Shown: positions 1 through 5,519, counted from the stretch's first letter. The stretch is 5,529 nt of DNA from an uncultured Litorilinea sp. (GCA_937922105.1 CAKZVN010000344.1:1-5529), one strand, 5' to 3'. The notes: a model not told the origin generated them from the letters alone. Translations and numbers: made by a program.

Positions 1-44
1 GATCAACCGCTGCGGTGCTGGGAAAGGTCGGGCTGCCGCGCCCT

Positions 45-1580
45 ATGCGCGAATTGGCCGCGCAGCCGTGGGATGTGGTGGTGGTGGGCGCGGGCCATAA
101 TGGGTTGGCATGCGCAGCCTATTTGGCCCGCGCGGGGAGGCGTGTGCTGGTCTTGGAGGCGCGCGAACGCGTCGGCGGCGCGTGCACGCTGGAGGAGACA
201 TGGCCCGGCTTTCTGGTCTCGCCCTGCGCCTATTTGGCCGGCTTGTTGCACCAGCGGGTGATTGACGAACTGGACATGGCGCGCTACGGCTTGCGGTGGA
301 CGCCGGCTAAAAACGGGATGTTTGTCCCCTTTGAGGACGGCAGCAGTCTCCAGCTTTGGGAGGACAGCGAGCGCGCCGCGGCGGAGGTGGCGCGTTTGTC
401 GCGGGGGGATGTGGCGGGCTGGCGGGCGATGAATGCGCTGATGGCGCGCGTGCGTGATGCGGTGCGCCCAGCCGATGACCGGGACCTCTGGCTTGGCGAA
501 CCGCCCTCGCGCGCACAGATCGAGGAGCGCGTCGGGCATGACCCCGACGCCATAGGGTTGCTCTTCGAGTGGTCCATGGTGGAGTATGTGGAGCGCTTTC
601 TGCGCGATGAGCGGCTCCAGTGCGCGCTCTTGGGCCAAGGCGTGATCGGGACCAACGCCAGTCCGTTCGACCCTGGTACGGCGTTTGTCCATTTCCATCA
701 TTCGTCCGGGCGGATGTTCAGCGAGACCGGGACCTGGGGCTATGTCCAGGGCGGTATGGGGATGATCTCGTTCATCCTCTGTGATATTGCCCAAGATTTG
801 GGCGCGGTGGTTGCAACGGGGACGCCGGTAGCGCGTATCCTACCGGGCGAAGGCGTGGAGTTAGCGGGAGGTGAGCGTGTATACGCTCCGGTGGTGGTAT
901 CAAACGCGGACCCGCGCACGACGCTGGCGCTGGTGGGCGCGCAGGCGCCGGCGGATTGGCGTGCAGCGGTAGAGCGCGTGCCCATGCAAGGTTGTACGGT
1001 GAAGGTGACGGTTGCGTTGCATGAACTGCCCAACTTTCGCGCGCGACCGGGTGTTTTTGAGCCGCACCACTTGGGGCAGATCAATACGCCGCTGTCCAAG
1101 GACGAATGGCGCGCCGGCTTTGCGGCTGCCCAAGCCGGTGAGTTACCGGCGCGGTTGTGGACCGAACTCTATTTCCAGAGCGCACATGACGGTTCAGTGA
1201 CGCCACCGGGCAAGCACGTCATGAGTGTCTTTGCCCAATATGTGCCCTATGCCTTTGCCCGCGGCGATTGGGAGTCGCGCCGGGCCGAGGTGGGCCGCTT
1301 GGCGCTCGATTCGATTGCGCGCTTTTGCACCAATTTGCCGGATGCAGTGATGGATATGGAGGTGCTCGGCCCGCCGGATATGGAACGCAAGGTCGGTCTG
1401 TCTGGGGGGCACATCTTCCACGGGGAGTGCCTCCCGCCGTATATGTGGGACCAACGCCTCGCCTATGCCACACCCATGCCCGGTGTCTATCTGTGCGGCG
1501 CGGGAACGCATCCCGGCGGCAGCGTGATCGGGGTCAACGGTCGCAACGCGGCGATGGCGGTGTTGGCGCGCTCAGCATGA
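45..1580 (+). CDS. PYROXD2/phytoene-desaturase-like FAD-dependent oxidoreductase
   Basis: This encodes a flavoprotein of the large NAD(P)/FAD-dependent oxidoreductase group that includes phytoene desaturases, carotenoid isomerases and PYROXD2. From ATG 45 it is 511 aa. Residues 10-20 form the Rossmann dinucleotide-binding turn (VVVVGAGHNG, G15-x-G17-x-x-G20). E38 ends the second strand and would bind the ribose, and G44-G45 follow in an RVGG motif. The C-terminus carries the family's second FAD signature (CGAGTHPGG at about 484-492, then GRNAA at about 499-503). The full length and both ends match the family, so the enzyme looks intact. The start is uncertain: ATG 45 and GTG 15 are in frame, neither has a strong Shine-Dalgarno, and the frame is open to base 3, so the true start may lie upstream of the window. 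Substrate unknown; no carotenoid genes are adjacent, so calling it a phytoene desaturase would overreach. An intrinsic terminator follows 44 nt after the stop. Confidence 0.9.
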   Translation: MRELAAQPWDVVVVGAGHNGLACAAYLARAGRRVLVLEARERVGGACTLEETWPGFLVSPCAYLAGLLHQRVIDELDMARYGLRWTPAKNGMFVPFEDGSSLQLWEDSERAAAEVARLSRGDVAGWRAMNALMARVRDAVRPADDRDLWLGEPPSRAQIEERVGHDPDAIGLLFEWSMVEYVERFLRDERLQCALLGQGVIGTNASPFDPGTAFVHFHHSSGRMFSETGTWGYVQGGMGMISFILCDIAQDLGAVVATGTPVARILPGEGVELAGGERVYAPVVVSNADPRTTLALVGAQAPADWRAAVERVPMQGCTVKVTVALHELPNFRARPGVFEPHHLGQINTPLSKDEWRAGFAAAQAGELPARLWTELYFQSAHDGSVTPPGKHVMSVFAQYVPYAFARGDWESRRAEVGRLALDSIARFCTNLPDAVMDMEVLGPPDMERKVGLSGGHIFHGECLPPYMWDQRLAYATPMPGVYLCGAGTHPGGSVIGVNGRNAAMAVLARSA

Positions 1581-1624
1581 CCATCTTTGACACCTGACGC
1601 TCAAACCACTAACGAACAAGGACG

Positions 1625-1652
1625 CCGGACGGACAACCCGTCCGGTTTTTTT
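1625..1652 (+). terminator. Rho-independent terminator after the oxidoreductase gene
   Basis: A perfect 8-bp GC-rich stem (CCGGACGG at 1625-1632 pairing with CCGTCCGG at 1638-1645) closes a 5-nt loop (ACAAC) and is followed at once by seven T residues (1646-1652). This is a textbook intrinsic terminator on the + strand. There is no T-tract on the other side, so it is one-directional. It separates the oxidoreductase gene from the ferredoxin-led operon. Confidence 0.9.
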
Positions 1653-1756
1653 GTGATGGGGACTGCGCGATGGGACTTTGGTCGTAGAGCCGGACCGGCA
1701 CCGGGAGTAGGCTGTGGGTATGCGCGTGCGGGTGGAGCGAAGGACGGGAGGGACCA
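1653..1756 (+). promoter_or_regulatory. Leader region upstream of ferredoxin operon; promoter not pinpointed
   Basis: Because a strong terminator lies just upstream, the promoter for the ferredoxin-cytochrome-cupin-membrane protein operon most likely falls in this roughly 100-nt stretch. I see no convincing -35/-10 pair and no FNR/DNR-type TTGAT-N4-ATCAA site. The region holds an 11-nt inverted repeat, GCCGGACCGGC (1689-1699), which could be an operator or chance in GC-rich DNA. It ends with a good Shine-Dalgarno, GGGAGGG (1746-1752), just before the ferredoxin ATG at 1757. Confidence 0.35.
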
Positions 1757-1987
1757 ATGGAGCCGTTGCCGAGGATCGACCGCCGGTTGTGTACCGGTTG
1801 TGGTCGATGCATTGAGGTATGCCCAACGCACGTTTTGGCGCGGCGCGACGGCAAGGCCGAGCTGGTCTACCCGCCGGGCTGTATCTACTGCGTCGCGTGC
1901 GAGGATGTTTGCCCGGAAGGCGCCATTGCGCTGCCCTTTTTGGTGGTGCGCAAAAGGCCTGCACAAGTGCCGGGCGCGTCGCCCTGA
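1757..1987 (+). CDS. Small 2[4Fe-4S] ferredoxin
   Basis: This 76-aa cytoplasmic electron carrier should hold two [4Fe-4S] clusters. It has two complete CxxCxxCxxxCP motifs: C12, C15, C18, C22 with P23 (CTGCGRCIEVCP), and C42, C45, C48, C52 with P53 (CIYCVACEDVCP). As in bacterial-type ferredoxins, the last Cys of each motif probably ligates the opposite cluster. No signal peptide is visible, so the protein stays in the cytoplasm. The basic, proline-containing tail (about residues 62-76) falls outside the fold. The start is well supported by GGGAGGG a few bases upstream of the ATG. It is the first gene of the apparent operon, 34 nt ahead of the cytochrome c gene. Its redox partner is unknown; the downstream membrane proteins are candidates only by position. 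Confidence 0.92.
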   Translation: MEPLPRIDRRLCTGCGRCIEVCPTHVLARRDGKAELVYPPGCIYCVACEDVCPEGAIALPFLVVRKRPAQVPGASP

Positions 1988-2004
1988 GCGAACATAAGCC
2001 GAGT

Positions 2005-2010
2005 AGGAGG
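2005..2010 (+). promoter_or_regulatory. Ribosome binding site deciding the cytochrome c start
   Basis: A full AGGAGG sits 11 nt before the ATG at 2022. An alternative in-frame ATG at 2031 (Met4) would be 20 nt away, which is too far, so the 2022 start is preferred. Confidence 0.7.
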
Positions 2011-2021
2011 ATATTCATTTC

Positions 2022-2441
2022 ATGCACAGGATGAGTTGGTGGGCACGGGTTGGCGCGGTCTGTGTGATGGGGGGACTCGTCGCGATTTTCGGGGCGTGCG
2101 ACGGACAGGCACAGCGGGATGCCGCACCCGCAGCAAGTGCTGCGCTGGTGGAGGGGGGCGGCGATGTGGAGCGGGGACGTATGTTGTATGCCGCAAGTTG
2201 CGCGGCCTGCCATGGCGCGACCGGCGAGGGAGTGCAAGGGTTGGGAAAGGATATGACGGACAGTCCTTTCATGGATTCATTGAGCGATTTGGAGTTGGTC
2301 GAGTTTCTCAAAGTGGGTAGAGCGCCCACGGACCCGCTCAATACGACGGGGGTCTTGATGCCTCCTAAAGGTGGGAATCCGGCTCTGACCGACGCGCAGC
2401 TGCTGGACATCGTTGCCTTCTTGCGCACCATTCATCGCTGA
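2022..2441 (+). CDS. Class I monoheme cytochrome c, probable lipoprotein
   Basis: This 139-aa protein is exported and carries one covalently bound heme, acting outside the cytoplasmic membrane as an electron shuttle. An N-terminal signal (about residues 5-25) ends in FGAC with Cys26 as candidate lipidation site; Phe at -3 is unusual for a lipobox, so a cleaved signal or uncleaved anchor is also possible. A low-complexity Ala-rich linker (about 30-47) precedes the globular domain. The heme attachment motif is CAACH (60-64), with His64 as proximal ligand. Met113 in the GVLMPPKGG segment is the likely distal ligand. The closing helix (LLDIVAFLRTI) is typical of class I cytochromes c. It sits 34 nt after the ferredoxin gene and 50 nt before the cupin gene, so co-transcription is likely. 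It probably exchanges electrons with one of the membrane proteins downstream, but this is inferred from context only. Confidence 0.92.
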   Translation: MHRMSWWARVGAVCVMGGLVAIFGACDGQAQRDAAPAASAALVEGGGDVERGRMLYAASCAACHGATGEGVQGLGKDMTDSPFMDSLSDLELVEFLKVGRAPTDPLNTTGVLMPPKGGNPALTDAQLLDIVAFLRTIHR

Positions 2442-2491
2442 CTGCGGCAGAACGCAGGAGTCTGAGCTTTCGGGTACACAAGGGGTGGACC

Positions 2492-2836
2492 ATGATAGAT
2501 GCCGCATATGAACGCCCGCACTTTGCGTTTTTCGATTCGGTGGCGGATGCGCCTGCGGAGATTGCCGCGGACAGCATTGTGAGTCGCACGCTACATCATC
2601 GGGATGGGCTGCGGGTGATCGTTTTCGGGTTTGCGCCGGGTCAGGAGCTATCCGAGCATACGAGCAGCAAGCGCGCCCTTCTCTATTTTGTGGAGGGGGA
2701 AGCGGTGTTGACGTTGGGGGATAGAACGATGCAGGCGGGGCCGGGCAGTTTGGCTGTGATGGACCCGCATCTAGCGCACAGTATTCGGGCGGTGACCCAG
2801 ACGCGCATGCTGCTCATCATGGTGGACGCGGCCTGA
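2492..2836 (+). CDS. Small single-domain cupin protein
   Basis: This 114-aa protein has a single beta-barrel cupin domain and no signal peptide, so it should be cytoplasmic. Cupin motif 1 is visible as FAPGQELSEHTS followed by YFVEGEAVLTLG (about 47-76), with the VEGEA turn characteristic of the fold. Motif 2 is AGPGSLAVMDPHLAHS (about 82-97). Candidate metal ligands are H56 and H96, with E52 or H93 possibly contributing. The classical HxH of motif 1 is reduced to a single His (EHT), so the canonical 3-His/1-Glu site is incomplete. The function could be metal or small-molecule sensing, or enzymatic; the sequence does not say which. A Shine-Dalgarno AGGGG (2481-2485) supports ATG 2492. It lies 50 nt after the cytochrome c gene and 57 nt before the large membrane protein gene. 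Confidence 0.85.
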   Translation: MIDAAYERPHFAFFDSVADAPAEIAADSIVSRTLHHRDGLRVIVFGFAPGQELSEHTSSKRALLYFVEGEAVLTLGDRTMQAGPGSLAVMDPHLAHSIRAVTQTRMLLIMVDAA

Positions 2837-2893
2837 GCCGCGATGTGCAGCAGCGACGGTGTGCCCGCAGGGGCGTGAAGGAGCAGGAACCGG

Positions 2894-3997
2894 ATGAAAG
2901 TCGCGCGCGTGCCGTGGATGGCATTGGCGATGGTGTTGCTGTTGGCGGGTCTTTGGGCCGGGGTGGTGCGGCTAGGGTGGGCCTGGTCGCCGCTGTTGCC
3001 GACGCTCCCGATGGCGCACGGTCCCTTGATGATCGGCGGCTTTCTGGGAGTATTGATTGGCTTGGAGCGGGCCATCGGCCTGGGGCGGCGCGCAGCATAC
3101 TTCGTGCCCGCGGCTGCCGGAGTGGGGGCAGTGTTGGCGGCATCCGGCAGCGGAGGGAACATCGGACCGTTGCTGATCACGCTGGCAAGCGCGGGCTTGG
3201 TCATGGTGATGGCTGCAATCTGGCGACTCCAACCCGCCCTTTACACGGTGGTGTTGGTCCTGGGGGCGATGTTGTGGGCTGTGGGGAATACGGCTTGGCT
3301 GTTGGGGGCGACCATCCCGTCCGTCACGATGGCCTGGGCCGGTTTTTTGGTCTTGACGATAGCCGCCGAGCGGCTGGAATTGAGCCGTTTGCTGCGTCTT
3401 TCACGGTGGGCCGTCGCGCTCTTTGTCGCGGTGGTGACCCTTGTGATCACCGGTGCGTTGGTTGCGCTGGTTCATTTTGAGAGCGGTGTGCGTTTGACTG
3501 CGCTGGGGTGGCTCGGTCTGGGGGGATGGTTGCTGCGCTTTGACATTGCCTCGCGACGTGTGCGCGCCGGTGGACAGGCGCGCTACATGGCTTTTGCGTT
3601 GCTGGTGGGGTATGGGTGGCTGGCTGCCGGTGGGGTGATCGGCGCACTGCTCCCGGTCGGGCGAGCCGGTCCGGTCTATGATGCATTTCTCCATACGGTC
3701 TTGGTGGGGTTTGTCTTTTCGATGATCTTTGCTCATATCTTGATCATCCTTCCGGCGGTTTTGGGAGTAGATGTGCTTTTTCGCCCGCGCTTTTACGCGC
3801 ACTTGTGGCTGTTGCAGGGAGCGTTGGCGCTTCGAGTGGCGGGGGACCTTGGCCTGTGGTGGCCCGCGCGTATGTGGGGCGGTTTGCTTACGGCTGTGGT
3901 GATGGTGGTGTTTCTTGTGAATACGCTGAGCGGGGTGCGGCTACGTCCCCGCCTACCCGTATCTGCGCCGGTACGCGCCCAGAGTGCGGGGCAGTGA
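2894..3997 (+). CDS. Polytopic membrane protein, NnrS-like (heme/copper-type) candidate
   Basis: This 367-aa integral membrane protein has about 12 hydrophobic segments, close to the size and topology of NnrS-family proteins, which bind heme and copper and are linked to nitric oxide stress. Two regions stand out. Near the N-terminus, AWSP (30-33) is followed by AHGPLMIGGF (41-50) and LERA (57-60), placing H42 at a membrane edge. Near the C-terminus is H267-TVLV-G272-F with a second histidine, H281, and P287, a His-rich helix reminiscent of the last part of NnrS. H194 and H303 are further candidates. AAGGAG (2878-2883) lies 10 nt before the ATG, and the next gene starts 12 nt after the stop. 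The family call is from pattern memory only; it may belong to an uncharacterised neighbouring family. That it is a multi-pass membrane protein is secure. Confidence 0.8.
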   Translation: MKVARVPWMALAMVLLLAGLWAGVVRLGWAWSPLLPTLPMAHGPLMIGGFLGVLIGLERAIGLGRRAAYFVPAAAGVGAVLAASGSGGNIGPLLITLASAGLVMVMAAIWRLQPALYTVVLVLGAMLWAVGNTAWLLGATIPSVTMAWAGFLVLTIAAERLELSRLLRLSRWAVALFVAVVTLVITGALVALVHFESGVRLTALGWLGLGGWLLRFDIASRRVRAGGQARYMAFALLVGYGWLAAGGVIGALLPVGRAGPVYDAFLHTVLVGFVFSMIFAHILIILPAVLGVDVLFRPRFYAHLWLLQGALALRVAGDLGLWWPARMWGGLLTAVVMVVFLVNTLSGVRLRPRLPVSAPVRAQSAGQ

Positions 3998-4009
3998 GGG
4001 GAGCGACCG

Positions 4010-4429
4010 ATGCCTCACCTGACGCGACTGTATGTGAAAACCGGTCTGGTCTATTTTGTGGCGGCCTTTGTCACGGGACTGGCGATGGCAGGGCGTCCGT
4101 GGTTGCCCACGACTTGGCCTGTGGCTGTGTTGACGCCGCTCTATGTCCATCTGTTGATGGTGGGATGGGTGTTGCACCTGATCGTGGGGGTGGCGGTGTG
4201 GATGTTTCCGCGCTGGTCACGCGCGCAACCGCGCGGCCCGGATTGGATAGGGTACGGGGCTTATGGGGCGCTCAATCTCGGTCTGGTGCTGCGCGTCGTG
4301 GCGGAGCCGGTCTTTGTGGCGGGGGGCGGAATTCTATGGGCCGGAGGCCTAGTCGTCGCGGCCCTGGCGCAATGGGTCGGGGGAATGCTGGTGGTTGCGC
4401 TGTTGTGGCCGCGCGTGCGCGAGAGGTGA
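4010..4429 (+). CDS. Small four-helix membrane protein with His-x4-Gly-Trp motif (paralogue A)
   Basis: This 139-aa protein has four predicted membrane helices (about 11-28, 38-66, 80-97 and 100-133). The second carries the signature YVHLLMVGW (45-53), then H56, GVAVW (60-64) and FPRW (66-69). H47 is a plausible heme or metal ligand and H56 lies about two to three turns further along. The third helix contains polar residues N89, R95 and E99 that look functional rather than structural. The chain ends in WPRV (133-136) plus charged residues. The pattern resembles helix II of heme-copper oxidase and NO reductase large subunits, but the protein is far too short to be one. A purine-rich Shine-Dalgarno (GAGGGGAG) lies just upstream. 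The gene starts 12 nt after the large membrane protein gene and its stop is 2 nt from the next start, indicating translational coupling. No specific function recognised. Confidence 0.85.
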   Translation: MPHLTRLYVKTGLVYFVAAFVTGLAMAGRPWLPTTWPVAVLTPLYVHLLMVGWVLHLIVGVAVWMFPRWSRAQPRGPDWIGYGAYGALNLGLVLRVVAEPVFVAGGGILWAGGLVVAALAQWVGGMLVVALLWPRVRER

Positions 4430-4431
4430 GT

Positions 4432-4836
4432 ATGATGCCGCCGGTGACGCGTTGGGCTGTGCGGATTGCGCTGGTTCACTTGCTGGTGGGCTTTACCATC
4501 GGCGCGCTGTTGTTGATGAACAAGGCGTTGGCGTGGTCGCCGCGCTGGTGGCTGTTGTTGCCGGCGCATATGGAACTGCTTTTGGTAGGGTGGACCCTGT
4601 TGCTGGCATTGGGAGTTGCCACGTGGATTCTGCCGCGTTTCCAAACAGCCCGGCCGCGCATTGGGCTGGTGTGGCTGGCGTTGGTGTTGGTGAATGCCGG
4701 CGTGGTGGCGGTGAGTGTCGCGCCGTTTGTGGAAGCCGGCGCGACCTGGACCCTGCTGGGGCGCGCAGCCGAGGCGGCGGCTGCGATCCTCTATGCGCTT
4801 CATGCTTGGCCGCGGGTGAAGGCAGCGGGCGTGTGA
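4432..4836 (+). CDS. Small four-helix membrane protein (paralogue B)
   Basis: This 134-aa protein has four predicted helices (about 10-29, 40-66, 75-95 and 105-128). It contains AWSP (34-37), AHMELLLVGW (45-54), GVATW (61-65), LPRF (67-70) and a terminal WPRV (126-129). The last three elements and the GW match the preceding gene product, so the two are tandem paralogues. H46, E48 and H16 are potential ligands. Start choice: adjacent ATGs at 4432 and 4435 both follow AGAGGTGA (4422-4429), and 4435 gives slightly better spacing; an in-frame GTG at 4426 overlaps the upstream TGA as GTGA but lacks its own Shine-Dalgarno. This is the last gene of the apparent six-gene operon. It could form a complex with paralogue A and the large membrane protein; this is inferred from adjacency and shared motifs. 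Confidence 0.85.
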   Translation: MMPPVTRWAVRIALVHLLVGFTIGALLLMNKALAWSPRWWLLLPAHMELLLVGWTLLLALGVATWILPRFQTARPRIGLVWLALVLVNAGVVAVSVAPFVEAGATWTLLGRAAEAAAAILYALHAWPRVKAAGV

Positions 4837-4886
4837 GCGCGCGTATTGGCCTGGTGGCTGGGTTGCTCTGTAAGCGGTACGCCAGA

Positions 4887-4911
4887 CGCGCGGATGCGCG
4901 CATGCTATATT
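4887..4911 (+). promoter_or_regulatory. Putative msrB promoter (-10 TATATT) and small GC hairpin
   Basis: The 128-nt gap between the last membrane protein gene and msrB contains TATATT (4906-4911), a good -10 element in otherwise GC-rich DNA, but no convincing -35 about 17 nt upstream. Just before it, CGCGC (4887-4891) and GCGCG (4896-4900) can form a 5-bp hairpin with a 4-nt loop. It is too short and has no T-tract, so it is at best a weak terminator for the upstream operon. Separate transcription of msrB is plausible, not proven. Confidence 0.35.
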
Positions 4912-4952
4912 CCTCATACTCTGAATGACCGAGAAACGTTGTTGGATGGTTG

Positions 4953-4957
4953 AGGAG
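4953..4957 (+). promoter_or_regulatory. Ribosome binding site deciding the msrB GTG start
   Basis: AGGAG lies 7 nt before GTG 4965, ideal spacing. The upstream in-frame TTG at 4950 would overlap this site and has no Shine-Dalgarno of its own, so GTG 4965 is chosen. Confidence 0.7.
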
Positions 4958-4964
4958 AAGCAAG

Positions 4965-5423
4965 GTGACGCGAACCTATCAAAAACCGAGTGATGAGGAG
5001 TTGCGGCGGCGTTTGACGCCGGAGCAGTACCGGGTCACACAACAGGACGGTACGGAGCCGCCTTTCCGCAACGCATATTGGGATCACCACGCCGAGGGGA
5101 TTTATGTGGATGTGGTGTCGGGTGAACCGTTGTTCAGTTCACACGACAAGTTTGACTCCGGCACGGGATGGCCGAGCTTTACACGCCCGCTAGTGCCGGA
5201 GAATATCGTCGAGCGTGTGGACCGCAAACTGTGGATGGTCCGCACCGAGGTGCGCTCCAAGCACGGGGACTCGCATTTGGGGCATGTGTTCCAGGACGGA
5301 CCGCCGCCCACCGGTTTGCGCTATTGCATGAACTCGGCAGCGCTGCGCTTCATTCCGGCGGAGGACCTGGAAGCCGAGGGGTACGGCGAGTATGCAGCCC
5401 TCTTTGCAAAGGCGTCGGGGTGA
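4965..5423 (+). CDS. msrB: Peptide-methionine (R)-S-oxide reductase MsrB, single-cysteine form
   Basis: This 152-aa enzyme reduces the R-epimer of methionine sulfoxide in proteins, repairing oxidative damage in the cytoplasm. The SelR/MsrB fold is complete: TEPPF (30-34), IYVDVVSGEPLF (46-57), SGTGWPSF (65-72), HLGHVF (104-109), DGP (111-113) and RYCMNSAALRF (119-129). C121 is the catalytic cysteine, and the conserved W69, H104, H107 and N123 of the active site are present. There is no second cysteine. The usual resolving Cys of the SGCGWPSF motif is Thr67, and the two CxxC zinc motifs of many MsrBs are absent, so the sulfenic acid must be resolved by another partner or directly by a reductant. 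It is a stand-alone protein without an MsrA domain. It has its own probable promoter and a terminator downstream. Confidence 0.96.
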   Translation: MTRTYQKPSDEELRRRLTPEQYRVTQQDGTEPPFRNAYWDHHAEGIYVDVVSGEPLFSSHDKFDSGTGWPSFTRPLVPENIVERVDRKLWMVRTEVRSKHGDSHLGHVFQDGPPPTGLRYCMNSAALRFIPAEDLEAEGYGEYAALFAKASG

Positions 5424-5482
5424 TGTAGGGGGCGTGCAGACGGCCCGCAGATAGGCAGACAATTAAGCAAAGCATGGCGCAC

Positions 5483-5519
5483 CACGGAGCACCGGCATCA
5501 CCGGCGCTCCGTGTGTTTT
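5483..5519 (+). terminator. Probable intrinsic terminator downstream of msrB
   Basis: CACGGAGC (5483-5490) pairs perfectly with GCTCCGTG (5506-5513). After one A-C mismatch, CCGG (5492-5495) pairs with CCGG (5501-5504), leaving a 5-nt loop (CATCA). A short T-rich tail, TGTTTT (5514-5519), follows. The long strong stem, the T-rich tail and the position 60 nt after the msrB stop support a terminator. The 59 nt between the msrB stop and the stem show no gene. Confidence 0.75.

Noticed and set aside
3..794. Long minus-strand open frame opposite the oxidoreductase gene
   Set aside because: Its translation is rich in Arg, Pro, His and Gln with no recognisable domain, and it lies opposite a well-supported FAD enzyme. 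It is a shadow produced by GC-rich codon structure.
45..1580. Assignment as a true carotenoid phytoene desaturase (crtI)
   Set aside because: FAD motifs are shared with PYROXD2-like and other oxidoreductases, and no carotenoid pathway gene lies in the window, so a specific substrate is not supported.
1587..1592. Perfect TTGACA hexamer just after the oxidoreductase stop
   Set aside because: The best -10 at suitable spacing (TAACGA, 1610-1615) matches poorly, and a transcript starting there would begin at the intrinsic terminator. It is probably chance.
1572..2237. Minus-strand open frame of about 221 codons spanning the ferredoxin and its leader
   Set aside because: It crosses the terminator, the intergenic leader and two solid + strand genes, and shows no domain or Shine-Dalgarno.
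1653..2491. FNR/DNR-type (TTGAT-N4-ATCAA) sites upstream of the operon or cytochrome gene
   Set aside because: I looked because of the possible nitric-oxide link, but found no match in the leader or the intergenic gaps.
2845..3480. Plus-strand open frame overlapping the start of the large membrane protein
   Set aside because: Composition is Gly/Arg/Asp-rich without a domain, and it overlaps a frame with clear membrane helices and a good ribosome site.
3805..4431. In-frame upstream extension of paralogue B through the preceding genes
   Set aside because: This stretch overlaps the end of the large membrane protein and all of paralogue A and gives low-complexity Gly/Ala/Arg sequence. The Shine-Dalgarno and homology place the real start at 4432 or 4435.
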